From the NCBI GenBank assembly GCA_022819605.1, contig JAJEGW010000167.1, forward strand, positions 1 to 64,000: a stretch of DNA of 64,000 bases. Reading direction: 5' to 3'. Below, one piece after another: positions 1 to 8,272 of the stretch; position 1 is the stretch's first letter; each line of letters opens with the position of its first letter. Below the pieces are notes generated by a model that had not been told where the DNA came from, did not search any database, and saw only the letters and a program-made list of their open reading frames with translations. Both the position numbers and the translations under genes were made by a program. The stretch is from Silicimonas sp. (GTDB lineage Bacteria > Pseudomonadota > Alphaproteobacteria > Rhodobacterales > Rhodobacteraceae).

Positions 1-1
1 C

Positions 2-160
2 CGCGATGTCAACGCGGCACGGAACATTCTCCAGCGCGGGATCGTGCTGGCCGGGTGGGACGTCGGCCTTTCGGGTCGTCCCGGCGCGTCCGAGAGTGTT
101 CTTGAACCACATGTCGCCGGGTTGCCGGGGCAGGACGCGGAACGGTATGCGGCTGACTGA
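2..160 (+). CDS. tnpB: TnpB-like IS200/IS605-family protein, C-terminal fragment
   Basis: The reading frame enters from the left edge and ends at the TGA at 158-160. Its first residues, RDVNAARNIL, match the C-terminal RuvC-III motif (D-x-N-A-A-x-N-I-L) of TnpB / IS605 OrfB proteins, which are RNA-guided nucleases carried by transposons. A hydrophilic tail of about 40 residues follows. The rest of the gene lies outside the window, so completeness cannot be judged. In this family the guide (omega) RNA usually overlaps the 3' end of tnpB and the element's right end, so positions 1 to about 250 could hold one. No right-end hairpin was identified with confidence. Confidence 0.75.
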   Translation, partial: RDVNAARNILQRGIVLAGWDVGLSGRPGASESVLEPHVAGLPGQDAERYAAD

Positions 161-222
161 TGGTTAGTCATGTATATAACGCCCATGGTTTGCACTTCCA
201 AAGCGCACGGCCCAGATGCATC

Positions 223-251
223 TTGACAACCGAAGCACCCGGTCCGAATTT
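223..251 (+). promoter_or_regulatory. possible sigma70-type promoter for the LolA-like operon
   Basis: A perfect TTGACA lies at 223-228. A 17-base spacer leads to GAATTT at 246-251, a poor -10 box. It lies 58 bases before the chosen start at 309 in the only gap upstream of the operon. The good -35 and its position are the support; the weak -10 keeps confidence low. Confidence 0.3.
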
Positions 252-308
252 CCCAATGTTGTGCGAACGCTGACTTGGCAATCGTGCAAGACCACGAATG
301 GGCTCGCG

Positions 309-1094
309 ATGATACAGGCTCCCTTCCGTCGATCGGTCCTAGCAATCCTGCTTGGTATGACTGCCGCACTTTCAGCGGGCGCTCTTGTTCCGAACATGGC
401 CGCGGCCCAGGATGCGAGGTCGATCCTGCGGGCGACCTTCGATAACTGGCGTGCAGACAGCAGCCATACGACGATATCGATGACGATCATACGCGCCTCG
501 GGTACGCGCAACCTGACGATGAAAAGTTGGACGCAGGGCGAAAAAAAGGCACTTGTCCGTTTCACCGCACCGGCCCGCGCCGCTGGCAATGCGACCCTGC
601 AGGTCGGCAATTCGACCCATGTCTTCAATCCAAAGCTCAACCAGGTCATCAAGCTGCCCGCCAGCGCTTTGTCGCAAAGCTGGATGGGTTCGGATTTCTC
701 CTATGACGATCTGGCCCGTTCGGACAAGGTGATCGACGATTACACTCATACGCTGAAGGGCATGGTGAACGTAACGGGCGGCCGGGCGCATGTGATTGAT
801 TCGGTTCCGAAACGGGGTGTTCCAGTGGTCTGGGGCAAACAAGTTCTGACGATCCGCACCGACGGCGTGTTGATGGAGGTCGAATATTACGATCAGGTGG
901 GCAAACGCGTCAGGGTCATGACGACCGACCGTGTCGGCAGCATCGGCGGACGCCCTTATCCTGTCGTGATGACCATGCGGACGGATGCAAAGCCCGGGCA
1001 GGTCACGCGCATTACCACTGAATCGGCCGAGTTCGACATCCCCATCCCCGCATACCTGTTCACCAAGTCCAACCTTCAAAACCCACGGGACTGA
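309..1094 (+). CDS. LolA-like outer membrane lipoprotein-sorting protein, periplasmic
   Basis: The 261-residue product starts with a basic N-terminus (MIQAPFRRS), a hydrophobic stretch and an AAAQ-type cleavage region near residue 34, so export to the periplasm is likely. The mature part resembles the LolA-like family annotated as outer membrane lipoprotein-sorting protein: a single beta-rich domain with a K-x-W-T-Q-G-E-K-K-A-L-V-R-F segment. The start at 309 was preferred over an in-frame ATG at 216 because it puts the signal peptide at the N-terminus. It is the first gene of a five-gene operon with two FtsX-type permeases, an ATPase and an outer-membrane barrel. A periplasmic carrier of a lipid or lipophilic molecule is the inferred role; the cargo is unknown. 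Confidence 0.75.
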   Translation: MIQAPFRRSVLAILLGMTAALSAGALVPNMAAAQDARSILRATFDNWRADSSHTTISMTIIRASGTRNLTMKSWTQGEKKALVRFTAPARAAGNATLQVGNSTHVFNPKLNQVIKLPASALSQSWMGSDFSYDDLARSDKVIDDYTHTLKGMVNVTGGRAHVIDSVPKRGVPVVWGKQVLTIRTDGVLMEVEYYDQVGKRVRVMTTDRVGSIGGRPYPVVMTMRTDAKPGQVTRITTESAEFDIPIPAYLFTKSNLQNPRD

Positions 1095-1097
1095 CCC

Positions 1098-2315
1098 TTG
1101 ATAGCCGCGCTCGCCTGGCGAAATATCTGGCGCCAACCAATCCGAACCTCGCTGTCGGTCGTCGGCATGGCGTTCACGTCTATGCTTCTGGTGTTCATGC
1201 TGTCCCTTCAACTCGCGGCCTACGACACGATGAAGTCCAGCATGCTGCGCATCGCAGACGGTTTCGGCCAGTTTCAGATCGAGGGCTACAAGGACGACCC
1301 CGAGATGGACAAGGTCATTGCCGACCCGGCGGCGCTCTTGGCCGACCTTGAGCGTGTTCCCGGTGTCACGGTGGCAACGGCCCGCGGAACCGGATTCGGG
1401 CTATTGGCGAGCGGAGAGCGCAGCTTTGCTGTCGCTATCCTCGGGATCGACCCGGCACGTGAGCCGGATGTTTCTACCTTGTCCGGTCTGGTCGAGCAGG
1501 GCCGCAGCCTCACGCCCGAAGACGACGACGCGATTGTGCTAGGCGACGGACTGGCGCGCAATCTGCGGCTGGGTCTTGGCGACTACGTCGCGCTGTTGGG
1601 TTCGGGACGCGATGGCTCGGTGGCCGTCGACGTTCTGGAGGTGGTCGGGATATTCAAGTCCAAGGTGCCCGAGCTTGACCGTGCCTTTGCGCAGATGCCG
1701 CTCGCGCGGTTTTCCGAGACCTTTCTGATGGCAGGCGGCGTCCATGCCATTGCGGTTGCCGGAGAGGAGCTGCCCGACGTGGTGCGAGCCGAGCGCGAGT
1801 TGCGGGCAGTGGCTGCGCGTCACGGGGTGGTGTATCTCAGCTGGGCCGAGCTGCGCCCCGATGTTGAAGAGGCCATCGCGGCCGACATGATCACCGCCTT
1901 GTTGATTTATGTCACGCTGGTGGTGGTCGTCGTCTTCATTACCCTCAACACGCTTTACATGTCGGTGCTGGAGCGCACGCGCGAGTTCGGGGTGCTTCTG
2001 GCAATTGGGATGAAACGGCGCTGGATCGGTCGCATGGTCTGGATGGAAATGATCTTTCTTTCGCTTTTTGGCAACGGGCTGGGCATCCTGCTTGGCATGG
2101 TCCTGACCTATTGGGTGCAGCAGGTCGGCATCGGCATTGAAGGTTTGTCCGAGATTTATGAATCATGGGGAATGCCGGCACGGTTCTATCCGGCGATGAC
2201 ACCTTTTCGCGTCCTGTTCGGGCCATTTGCGATTGTTCTTTCCATCGCGGTTCTGGGCATCGTGCCCTATCGCCGCGTCCTGGGGCTGGAACCTGTGAAG
2301 GCGATGGCAACATGA
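1098..2315 (+). CDS. ABC transporter permease, FtsX/LolE/MacB type (first)
   Basis: The 405-residue protein has the FtsX-type layout. A short cytoplasmic start (LAWRNIWRQPIRTS) precedes one membrane helix at about 17-39. A large periplasmic domain runs to about 260, and three helices follow near 262-285, 312-338 and 372-395. The motif ERTREFGVLLAIGMKRR before the penultimate helices is typical of LolC/LolE and MacB permeases. The start is TTG at 1098, three bases after the preceding stop. The 3' end overlaps the next permease by ATGA. Such permeases do not pump substrate through a channel but act mechanically on envelope substrates, which fits the LolA-like neighbour. Confidence 0.88.
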   Translation: MIAALAWRNIWRQPIRTSLSVVGMAFTSMLLVFMLSLQLAAYDTMKSSMLRIADGFGQFQIEGYKDDPEMDKVIADPAALLADLERVPGVTVATARGTGFGLLASGERSFAVAILGIDPAREPDVSTLSGLVEQGRSLTPEDDDAIVLGDGLARNLRLGLGDYVALLGSGRDGSVAVDVLEVVGIFKSKVPELDRAFAQMPLARFSETFLMAGGVHAIAVAGEELPDVVRAERELRAVAARHGVVYLSWAELRPDVEEAIAADMITALLIYVTLVVVVVFITLNTLYMSVLERTREFGVLLAIGMKRRWIGRMVWMEMIFLSLFGNGLGILLGMVLTYWVQQVGIGIEGLSEIYESWGMPARFYPAMTPFRVLFGPFAIVLSIAVLGIVPYRRVLGLEPVKAMAT

Positions 2316-3541
2316 TCGACGGGCTCAAGACCATGCTGCCGCTAGCTTGGCGCAACCTGTGGCGGAACCCGCGTCGCACCGGCATCACGCTGATCGTCGT
2401 GGCCATCGGGCTGTGGTCGATTCTGTTCTTCAATGCATTCATGACTGCCTGGGCCAAAAGCTCGAAGGAAACGACACTTCAACTTCTTCTCGGGTCAGGA
2501 CAGATCCATGCCGAAGGTTTCATGGACGATCCTTCAATTGAGACGCTCATGGACACGCCTGACCAGGACCTTGTCTCGGCGCTGGATGCACCCGCGGTCG
2601 TCGACTGGACAACCCGCGTTGTCGTGCCGGGGGTGGTTCAAAGCGAGTACAAGACCTTGCCTGCTACGATCGTCGGCGTCGACCCTGTGGCAGAGGCACG
2701 GATTTCGTCGATCCCAGACAGGATCGCCGAAGGGCGATATCTGAACGGCAGCGATGACGACTCGGTCGTATTGGGGCTGCATATGGTCGAGCGGCTGAAG
2801 ACCGGGCTCGGTCGCCGCGTGATCCTGATGTCGCAGAACGCGGAAGGCGCGATGTCCGAACAGAGCTTCGACGTGGTCGGGATCTACGACGCCGACAAGG
2901 CGACTGAAGACCTTTACGTCTTCACAGGACGCGCTGCGTCGCAGAAGTTTCTTGGCCTTGAGGGCGAAATTGCCCAGGTCGTCTTCGTTCTGCAGGAGGA
3001 GACCGCATTGGAGGACGCCGTGGCGGCGCTGGCCGACGCGGCACCCGCCCTTGACGTCCGCGGCTGGAAGGACCTCAACCTGTTCCTGGCCTCGATGGAC
3101 AGCTACATGGGTGTCTTCGTCCAAGTCTGGCTCGGCATCGTTTTTGCGCTGATGGCGATCGGCATCGTCAACACCCAGCTGATGGCGGTCTTCGAGCGCA
3201 CGCAGGAATTCGGGCTGCTGCGCGCGCTTGGAATGAAACCGCGCCGAGTTCTTTTCATGGTCACAATCGAAAACGCATTGCTGATCGGCACCGGGGTGCT
3301 TTTGGGCATGGTGCTGGCAGCCGTGACCATCTGGTCGCTTAGCGACGGCATCGACTTCTCGGCTTTCGCACGGGCCATGGAGATGGTTCAGACTGGCGAG
3401 ATCATCTACCTGGATTTCGAACCGGGTGCTTTCATCCTGTTCCCGGGACTGATCTGGCTTCTCGGCATATTGGTTACGCTCTGGCCCGCGCGACGGGCCT
3501 CGAAGTGCCGCCCTGTGGAAGCCATGCGGCGAGAGACCTAG
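2312..3541 (+). CDS. ABC transporter permease, FtsX/LolC/MacB type (second)
   Basis: This 409-residue paralogue of the previous gene begins LPLAWRNLWRNPRRTGIT and has the same 1 + periplasmic domain + 3 helix layout, with ERTQEFGLLRALGMKPRR before the C-terminal helices. The ATG at 2312 overlaps the TGA of the first permease (ATGA), indicating translational coupling and probably a heterodimeric permease, as in LolCE. An upstream in-frame ATG at 2165 would give a long N-terminal extension inside the preceding gene and was rejected. The ATPase gene follows after 13 bases. Confidence 0.88.
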   Translation: MIDGLKTMLPLAWRNLWRNPRRTGITLIVVAIGLWSILFFNAFMTAWAKSSKETTLQLLLGSGQIHAEGFMDDPSIETLMDTPDQDLVSALDAPAVVDWTTRVVVPGVVQSEYKTLPATIVGVDPVAEARISSIPDRIAEGRYLNGSDDDSVVLGLHMVERLKTGLGRRVILMSQNAEGAMSEQSFDVVGIYDADKATEDLYVFTGRAASQKFLGLEGEIAQVVFVLQEETALEDAVAALADAAPALDVRGWKDLNLFLASMDSYMGVFVQVWLGIVFALMAIGIVNTQLMAVFERTQEFGLLRALGMKPRRVLFMVTIENALLIGTGVLLGMVLAAVTIWSLSDGIDFSAFARAMEMVQTGEIIYLDFEPGAFILFPGLIWLLGILVTLWPARRASKCRPVEAMRRET

Positions 3542-3554
3542 AAGGGAACGAAGC

Positions 3555-4247
3555 ATGCCACCGATCGTCACCTGCCGCGGCCTGTCCAAGACCTTCGGAA
3601 AGGGCGAACTGGCCGTGCACGCACTCAGGGATGTCGATCTGGACATCATGCCCGGCGACATTGCGACGCTGGCCGGGCCGTCTGGGTCGGGCAAGACCAC
3701 GCTTCTCAACATGATCGGCGCCCTTGATGAGCCGACCTCGGGTGAGGCGTCCGTCGACGGGCAGCCGCTGAGCGGGCTTTCCAGGTCCCAGCTATCGGAC
3801 CTGAGGCTGTCGAAGATCGGTTTTGTCTTCCAGTCGTACAACCTTATCCCGGTCCTGTCGGCGCGCGAGAATATCGAATTCGTGCTGCAGCTGCAGGGTG
3901 TGTCCGCTACGGAGCGCCGCGACCGAGCGATGGATGCGATCAAGGAGGTCGGGCTTTCCGGCATGGAAGACCGCCGTCCAGGCAAGATGTCGGGCGGGCA
4001 GCAGCAACGGGTGGCCGTCGCCCGCGCGCTGGTGTCGCGGCCGAAAATCGTTCTTGCCGATGAGCCCACGGCCAACCTTGATTCAAAGAATGCGCTTGAG
4101 CTTGTCGACCTGATGCGCAACCTCAACCGCGAGCACGGTACAACCTTTCTGATCGGAACCCACGACATCAGGGTGATGGAGCACTCAATGCGTCACATCG
4201 AAATGGTGGATGGCAGGATCGACAGCGATGCGCGCAGCAGCGCCTAG
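3555..4247 (+). CDS. ABC transporter ATP-binding protein, LolD/MacB-like
   Basis: A 230-residue ATPase subunit. Walker A is GPSGSGKTT at about 41-49, the Q-loop lies in FVFQSYNLIPVLSARENIEF, the signature is MSGGQQQRVAVARAL, and Walker B is IVLADEPTANLD followed by the H-loop GTHD. The SYNLIPVLSARENI stretch and the short single-domain length place it in the LolD/MacB/FtsE branch that energises FtsX-type permeases, matching the two genes before it. The barrel gene overlaps its 3' end by 20 bases. Confidence 0.9.
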   Translation: MPPIVTCRGLSKTFGKGELAVHALRDVDLDIMPGDIATLAGPSGSGKTTLLNMIGALDEPTSGEASVDGQPLSGLSRSQLSDLRLSKIGFVFQSYNLIPVLSARENIEFVLQLQGVSATERRDRAMDAIKEVGLSGMEDRRPGKMSGGQQQRVAVARALVSRPKIVLADEPTANLDSKNALELVDLMRNLNREHGTTFLIGTHDIRVMEHSMRHIEMVDGRIDSDARSSA

Positions 4248-5454
4248 TGCGGTTCTCCTTGCCGCAATCATCGCATTGCCGGTCGAAGCCGATGACTTTC
4301 GCGTACGGACCGAAGCGGGACTGACGTGGAGCAACGCGGATGCAACAGGTCTGGAGGCTGACCTGGGCTATTCTGACACCCGGGCGCTGACCGTGGCCGC
4401 GCGCCTCATGTGGGACAAGTTCGTGGGACCCTTTCGCTTTGAGGTTCACACGCAGTTCAAGGCTGCGCATGGCAGCCAGATTGCCTTGGCATCAGAACTG
4501 ATGCCAGCCGAGGGCCCGCCACGGACATTGCTGGATCTGAGTGGCGACTGGTCGCACGATCCGGATCAGACCGTGGTTTGCGCCATCGACCGTGCCTCGG
4601 TCGCCTTCACCGGCGACAACCTGGTCCTGAAGGCGGGGCGGCAAGCCATCACGTGGGGCAGCGGGCTGTTCTTTCACCCCTCCGACATCGTGGCCCCGTT
4701 TTCGCCCGATGCGATCGACACCAGCTACAAGCCCGGCGTCGACATGCTCTACGCTCAGTACCTCTTCGACAATGGCGCTGACATCCAGGCCATTTCCGTC
4801 CCGCGCGCCGAAACGTACGGCGGGTCAGTCGCATTGGAGCAAAGCACCTTGGCAATCCGCGGCAGCACGACCTTGGGCAGTTTCGACGGTGCGCTTCTCT
4901 ATGCCCGCGACCGGGGTGACATGGTGGCGGGGCTGAACCTGAGCGGGCCATTGGGCGGGGCGTCCTGGAACGCAGAGTATGTCCATTGGCGGCTGGCAGA
5001 TGGCACGACGCACCCGTCCTGGCTCTTCAACATCACGAACTTCGGCACTTTGGGGGATTGGAACACGTCCTACTTCGCGGAGTATTTTCACAACGGCTTC
5101 GGCGTGGATGCCTCGGTACCATTGGACGCCCTGCCAGCAAGCCTGGCAAAGCGGATGTCCACCGGTCAGGTCTTCTTCGGCGGGCAGGATTTTCTGGCAC
5201 CCGGGGGCCGGTTTCAGGTGACTGCTGATCTCTCGATCAGCCCCAGCGCAATCATCAGCCTGGACGACGGCAGCAAGCTTGCCACGATCGGCGTCAACTA
5301 CGCGCTCGGCGACAACACCGATCTGGCTTTCGACTATTTCAACCCGCTCGGTGCTGACGGTTCAGAGTTTGGCGGCCGCGAAACGTCAGCCGGATCGGGT
5401 GTTTTTGCAGGCCCTTCGCGATCGGCGACACTGCGCCTCATTCACTTCTTCTGA
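4228..5454 (+). CDS. outer membrane beta-barrel protein (DUF1302/porin-like)
   Basis: The predicted 408-residue product has a signal peptide (MRAAAPSAVLLAAIIALPVEA) and then alternating beta-strand patterns. The motif LKAGRQAITWGSGLFFHPSD resembles the R-x-G-R-Q-x-x-x-W-G segment of DUF1302 and related outer-membrane barrels. The last residues, LRLIHFF, end in aromatic Phe as expected for BAM-assembled porins. The ATG at 4228 overlaps the ATPase gene by 20 bases; an alternative ATG at 4210 adds six residues before the signal peptide. Being last in the operon, it probably supplies the outer-membrane end of the system. The substrate is unknown. Confidence 0.7.
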   Translation: MRAAAPSAVLLAAIIALPVEADDFRVRTEAGLTWSNADATGLEADLGYSDTRALTVAARLMWDKFVGPFRFEVHTQFKAAHGSQIALASELMPAEGPPRTLLDLSGDWSHDPDQTVVCAIDRASVAFTGDNLVLKAGRQAITWGSGLFFHPSDIVAPFSPDAIDTSYKPGVDMLYAQYLFDNGADIQAISVPRAETYGGSVALEQSTLAIRGSTTLGSFDGALLYARDRGDMVAGLNLSGPLGGASWNAEYVHWRLADGTTHPSWLFNITNFGTLGDWNTSYFAEYFHNGFGVDASVPLDALPASLAKRMSTGQVFFGGQDFLAPGGRFQVTADLSISPSAIISLDDGSKLATIGVNYALGDNTDLAFDYFNPLGADGSEFGGRETSAGSGVFAGPSRSATLRLIHFF

Positions 5455-5634
5455 TGTCATTCGGACGGGCCGCGCAAACATGTGGCAGCCTGACCCGGTA
5501 ATGGACCGACTACGCGGCCGCCTTTGGCGGGCCACGGCACGAGCATAGAGCGAACAGATCTGTGAACCCTCCCGAACACGAATGCAGACCTGCCTGTGCT
5601 TGTGGGATGAGCCAGTCTCCCGCAATCCTTGACC

Positions 5635-6279
5635 TCAGGCTTGGGTCCGTCCTTGGGGGCCGACCTCAAGCAGCCCGTTAAGGACCACGCTGGCAATTTC
5701 GGAGGCGATGTACTCGGCATTCACCTGGTCGGAATCCTCAAGCTCGAGAAAGAACCGTACCTGCTTGCCCATGACAGCATAGTACTCCGTCATCGCCCAG
5801 ATGTGGAACAGCAGCAAAACCGGATCGACAGGGCGCACACGACCATCGGCGATCCATCCCTCTATCAGCGATGCAGAGCGCCGGACGTCCTCGCGTGACC
5901 GTATCCAGTGGTCCTGCAACATGCCCGCGTCGCGCATGACTTCATTTGCGAACAGTTTCACCTTGTTGGGATGTTCGAGCGAGAATCGGACCTTGCGGAC
6001 GATGTAGTCCCTCAGCACTGATTCGGGATCCCGGTTGACCGCACTTCCGTCGAACAGATCGGCCCAGATTCCGATGATCTGGTCGATGACGTCCTGATAC
6101 AGTTCTTCCTTGCTGCTGATATGGTAGTGAAGCTTGGTCTTTGTAAGCCCTGCGCGATCAGCAATTGCTTGGGTGGTGGTGCCACGCAGACCGTGCTCTG
6201 CGAACTCCGCAATCGCGGCCTCGCGGATCTTCTCGTTGAGCGCCTCGCGCTTCTGGGCGAAATCTGAACGTGATTTCAT
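5635..6279 (-). CDS. TetR/AcrR-family transcriptional regulator, RutR-like
   Basis: A 214-residue regulator. The N-terminal helix-turn-helix (about residues 9-55, with AEFAEHGLRGTTTQAIADRAGLTKTKLHYHISSKEELY) is classic TetR. The C-terminal part (HPNKVKLFANEVMRDAGMLQDHW and onwards) resembles the RutR/YcdC-type ligand domain. RutR senses pyrimidines, and the operon to its right carries a cytosine-deaminase-like enzyme, so local control of that operon is a reasonable inference. It is transcribed in the same direction as that operon, 353 bases beyond its last gene. An ATG at 6294 would add five residues. Confidence 0.85.
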   Translation of the reverse strand: MKSRSDFAQKREALNEKIREAAIAEFAEHGLRGTTTQAIADRAGLTKTKLHYHISSKEELYQDVIDQIIGIWADLFDGSAVNRDPESVLRDYIVRKVRFSLEHPNKVKLFANEVMRDAGMLQDHWIRSREDVRRSASLIEGWIADGRVRPVDPVLLLFHIWAMTEYYAVMGKQVRFFLELEDSDQVNAEYIASEIASVVLNGLLEVGPQGRTQA

Positions 6280-6632
6280 GTGCCGACCGAACAAATGGCC
6301 GTCGCAGCGAGCGGAATGTCGTCGGTGGGCATCATCGCCGCGACCTCGACCATGCTGGAGCTTGTTGGTTCGTTTTTCGTGATCATCGTCCGTACCCGGT
6401 TGAAACGTGGAAAATCAGACAGTTCCCAAAAACACCGTATCAGCTTGAAGACGCCTCTCATTCCATCACTGGCTCCTGCCAAAGGCGGACCATCTCCGGC
6501 GCCAAACGAGAATTCGCCAGCCCGCCCTATAGTCCGGCCTGCGCATTCGGGCAAGTCACGGAAGCCAAACGACAGGAAAGCAATGCCGGCTTGCCCCCAC
6601 GCAGTCGGATTTGCTTGTAAACGGCAATTCGA
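6280..6632. other. 353-base gap with no supported gene
   Basis: Overlapping short frames occur on both strands, but none has a convincing ribosome-binding site, codon pattern or recognisable motif. It probably carries the promoter of the TetR gene and the 3' untranslated end of the operon to the right. No strong hairpin with a T-run was seen. Confidence 0.5.
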
Positions 6633-7238
6633 TCATGGCTTGACGGGTATGCGCCGCAAAGCCTTTTCGACGCGTGCGAGAAAACCGCTGCGATCTTTCT
6701 CGGTCGAGTTGTTCATGTCATAAAGCTGGAGCCAGATCACCCTGCAATTCGGCGAAAACAGCGGGCGCAGGCCCCTGGTCCACAAGCTGCGTCCGGGATC
6801 GCGTATCAGGCGGATCCACCACCAGGGCGAACCGGATGTGGTAATCCCGGCAAAGAGCCGGATATGCCCGAGTTTCCCCTTAGTGCGCCTGAACCGGGCA
6901 TCGGCAACTTCAAACGCAATTCCGGGAAGCCACACCCTCTCGAGCCAGCCCTTCAGCATCGCCGGGGGTCCGAAGTACCAGGTTGGGTAGATCACCAGCA
7001 GCCCCTCGGCCCATTTCAGGTCGTCAACGTGATCGGGGTGCTTGTCGATGATGGTTCGGGTGTGCGGCAGGTAGTCGGACCATTCCTGCTCGCTCAGGAC
7101 CGGCTCGAATCCCTCTCGGTAGAGATCGCGCACGCGCACCTCATGGCCTGCCGCACGCAAGGTGCGGCAGGCGGTGTCGAATAGGGCAGCGCCAAAGCTC
7201 TCACGACTTGGGTGACAAAAGACCACTAGCAGTCGCAT
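6633..7238 (-). CDS. NAD(P)H-dependent oxidoreductase, flavodoxin-like fold (NQO1/MdaB type)
   Basis: A 201-residue protein starting MRLLVVFCHPSRESFGAALFD, which matches the FMN/FAD-binding first strand-loop of the Flavodoxin_2 family. The GLLVIYPTWYFGPPAMLKGWLERVW block is the family's second hallmark. Members reduce quinones or supply reduced flavin. It is the last gene of the minus-strand catabolic operon, 12 bases after the binding-protein gene. It may recycle an electron acceptor or flavin for the FAD-linked oxidase of the same operon (inference). An upstream in-frame start at 7250 would add four residues. Confidence 0.8.
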   Translation of the reverse strand: MRLLVVFCHPSRESFGAALFDTACRTLRAAGHEVRVRDLYREGFEPVLSEQEWSDYLPHTRTIIDKHPDHVDDLKWAEGLLVIYPTWYFGPPAMLKGWLERVWLPGIAFEVADARFRRTKGKLGHIRLFAGITTSGSPWWWIRLIRDPGRSLWTRGLRPLFSPNCRVIWLQLYDMNNSTEKDRSGFLARVEKALRRIPVKP

Positions 7239-7250
7239 GGCTCCGCGCAC

Positions 7251-8240
7251 CTATGGCTTGAGGTCCATTCCGACCATCTTGTTCACGAACCGGTCGGTCG
7301 CGACCATTTCTACATCGACCGATCCAGCTTCGATGATCCCGGCCTCCACGGCAAGGTCGTGAAAGGCCCTGACCCTCTGCAGGTCGATCGCGCCGATTCC
7401 GGCCTCGAGCTGGTAGCCGCTGTCAATGATCCCGAGCGCCTTCATCTGCGCGACCTCGGCGGCGAGCTTTTCGGGTGTCTGATCCGGATTCGCTTCGATG
7501 ATGGCCGCGTTGCCGGCGGAATTGTCGCCGTAGAGGTAGTTGTACCAGCCGATGGTCGACGCATCGATGAAGCGCTGCACGAGGTCGGGGTTGTTTTCCA
7601 CCAGCTCGACCCTTGTTTCTACGGTGGTCGAATAGGTGCTCCAGCCATAGTCGGCCAGCACAAAGGTCTCCACCTCGGCCCCCGCGCTTGCCGCGTAGAG
7701 CGGCTCGGCGGTCGCGTAGCCCTGCTGCACCATCTTTTCGTCATTAAGGAATTCGGCGAGGTTGTAGCCGTAGGGACGAAGGCTCTCGTCCCTGAAGCCG
7801 TGCGCGGCCGTCATCCACTGCCAGAAGCTGAACTGTCCGTCCTTGGAGATCAGGATCTTCGGAGCGTCCGCCAGGTCTTCCCAGCCTCCATACTGGCCCT
7901 TGTGGGCGATCAGGACCTGCGGGTCCTTTTCGAAATAGGACGCTACGACGATCGTAGGTATTTCGTTGCGGACATTGTCGATCGACAGCAGCAGGTTGCC
8001 GGTCATCAGGAAATCGATCTTGCCGGCGGCCAGCAGCGGGCGGTTGTTCAACTGGGGACCACCCATCTGGATTTCCACGTCCAGCCCGTGCTCCTCGTAG
8101 GTTCCGTCGGCCAGCGCCTGATAGAAGCCGCCGTGGCCGCCTTGGGCAAGCCAGTTGGTTGCAAAGACGACCTTGTCTGCGGCGAAGGCACCGCTCGCGA
8201 TCAGCACTGCCGACAGCGCGGCTAAAGTTCTCTTCATCAT
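7251..8240 (-). CDS. ABC transporter substrate-binding protein, NMT1/ThiY/SsuA family
   Basis: The 329-residue protein has a signal peptide (MMKRTLAALSAVLIASGAFA) followed by KVVFATNWLAQGGHGGFYQALADGTYEEHGLDVEI, the opening of NMT1/THI5-like binding proteins. These bind pyrimidines, sulfonates, nitrate-like anions and other small ligands. An AGGAGA ribosome site precedes the start. It supplies the ligand-capture subunit for the permease (10799-11671) and ATPase (11649-12422) of the same operon, although here it sits near the operon's end. No hairpin separates it from its neighbours. Confidence 0.87.
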   Translation of the reverse strand: MMKRTLAALSAVLIASGAFAADKVVFATNWLAQGGHGGFYQALADGTYEEHGLDVEIQMGGPQLNNRPLLAAGKIDFLMTGNLLLSIDNVRNEIPTIVVASYFEKDPQVLIAHKGQYGGWEDLADAPKILISKDGQFSFWQWMTAAHGFRDESLRPYGYNLAEFLNDEKMVQQGYATAEPLYAASAGAEVETFVLADYGWSTYSTTVETRVELVENNPDLVQRFIDASTIGWYNYLYGDNSAGNAAIIEANPDQTPEKLAAEVAQMKALGIIDSGYQLEAGIGAIDLQRVRAFHDLAVEAGIIEAGSVDVEMVATDRFVNKMVGMDLKP

Positions 8241-8272
8241 GGATTCAATCTCCTCTTACACTACAGTTTGGG

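Noticed and set aside
2534-4168. Long open frame (544 codons) on the minus strand
   Set aside because: It is antisense to the second FtsX permease and the ATPase, which have clear family motifs. Its product is Arg/Ser/His-rich without motifs.
6280-6723. 147-codon plus-strand frame after the TetR gene
   Set aside because: No ribosome site, no motif, and it overlaps the oxidoreductase gene on the other strand.
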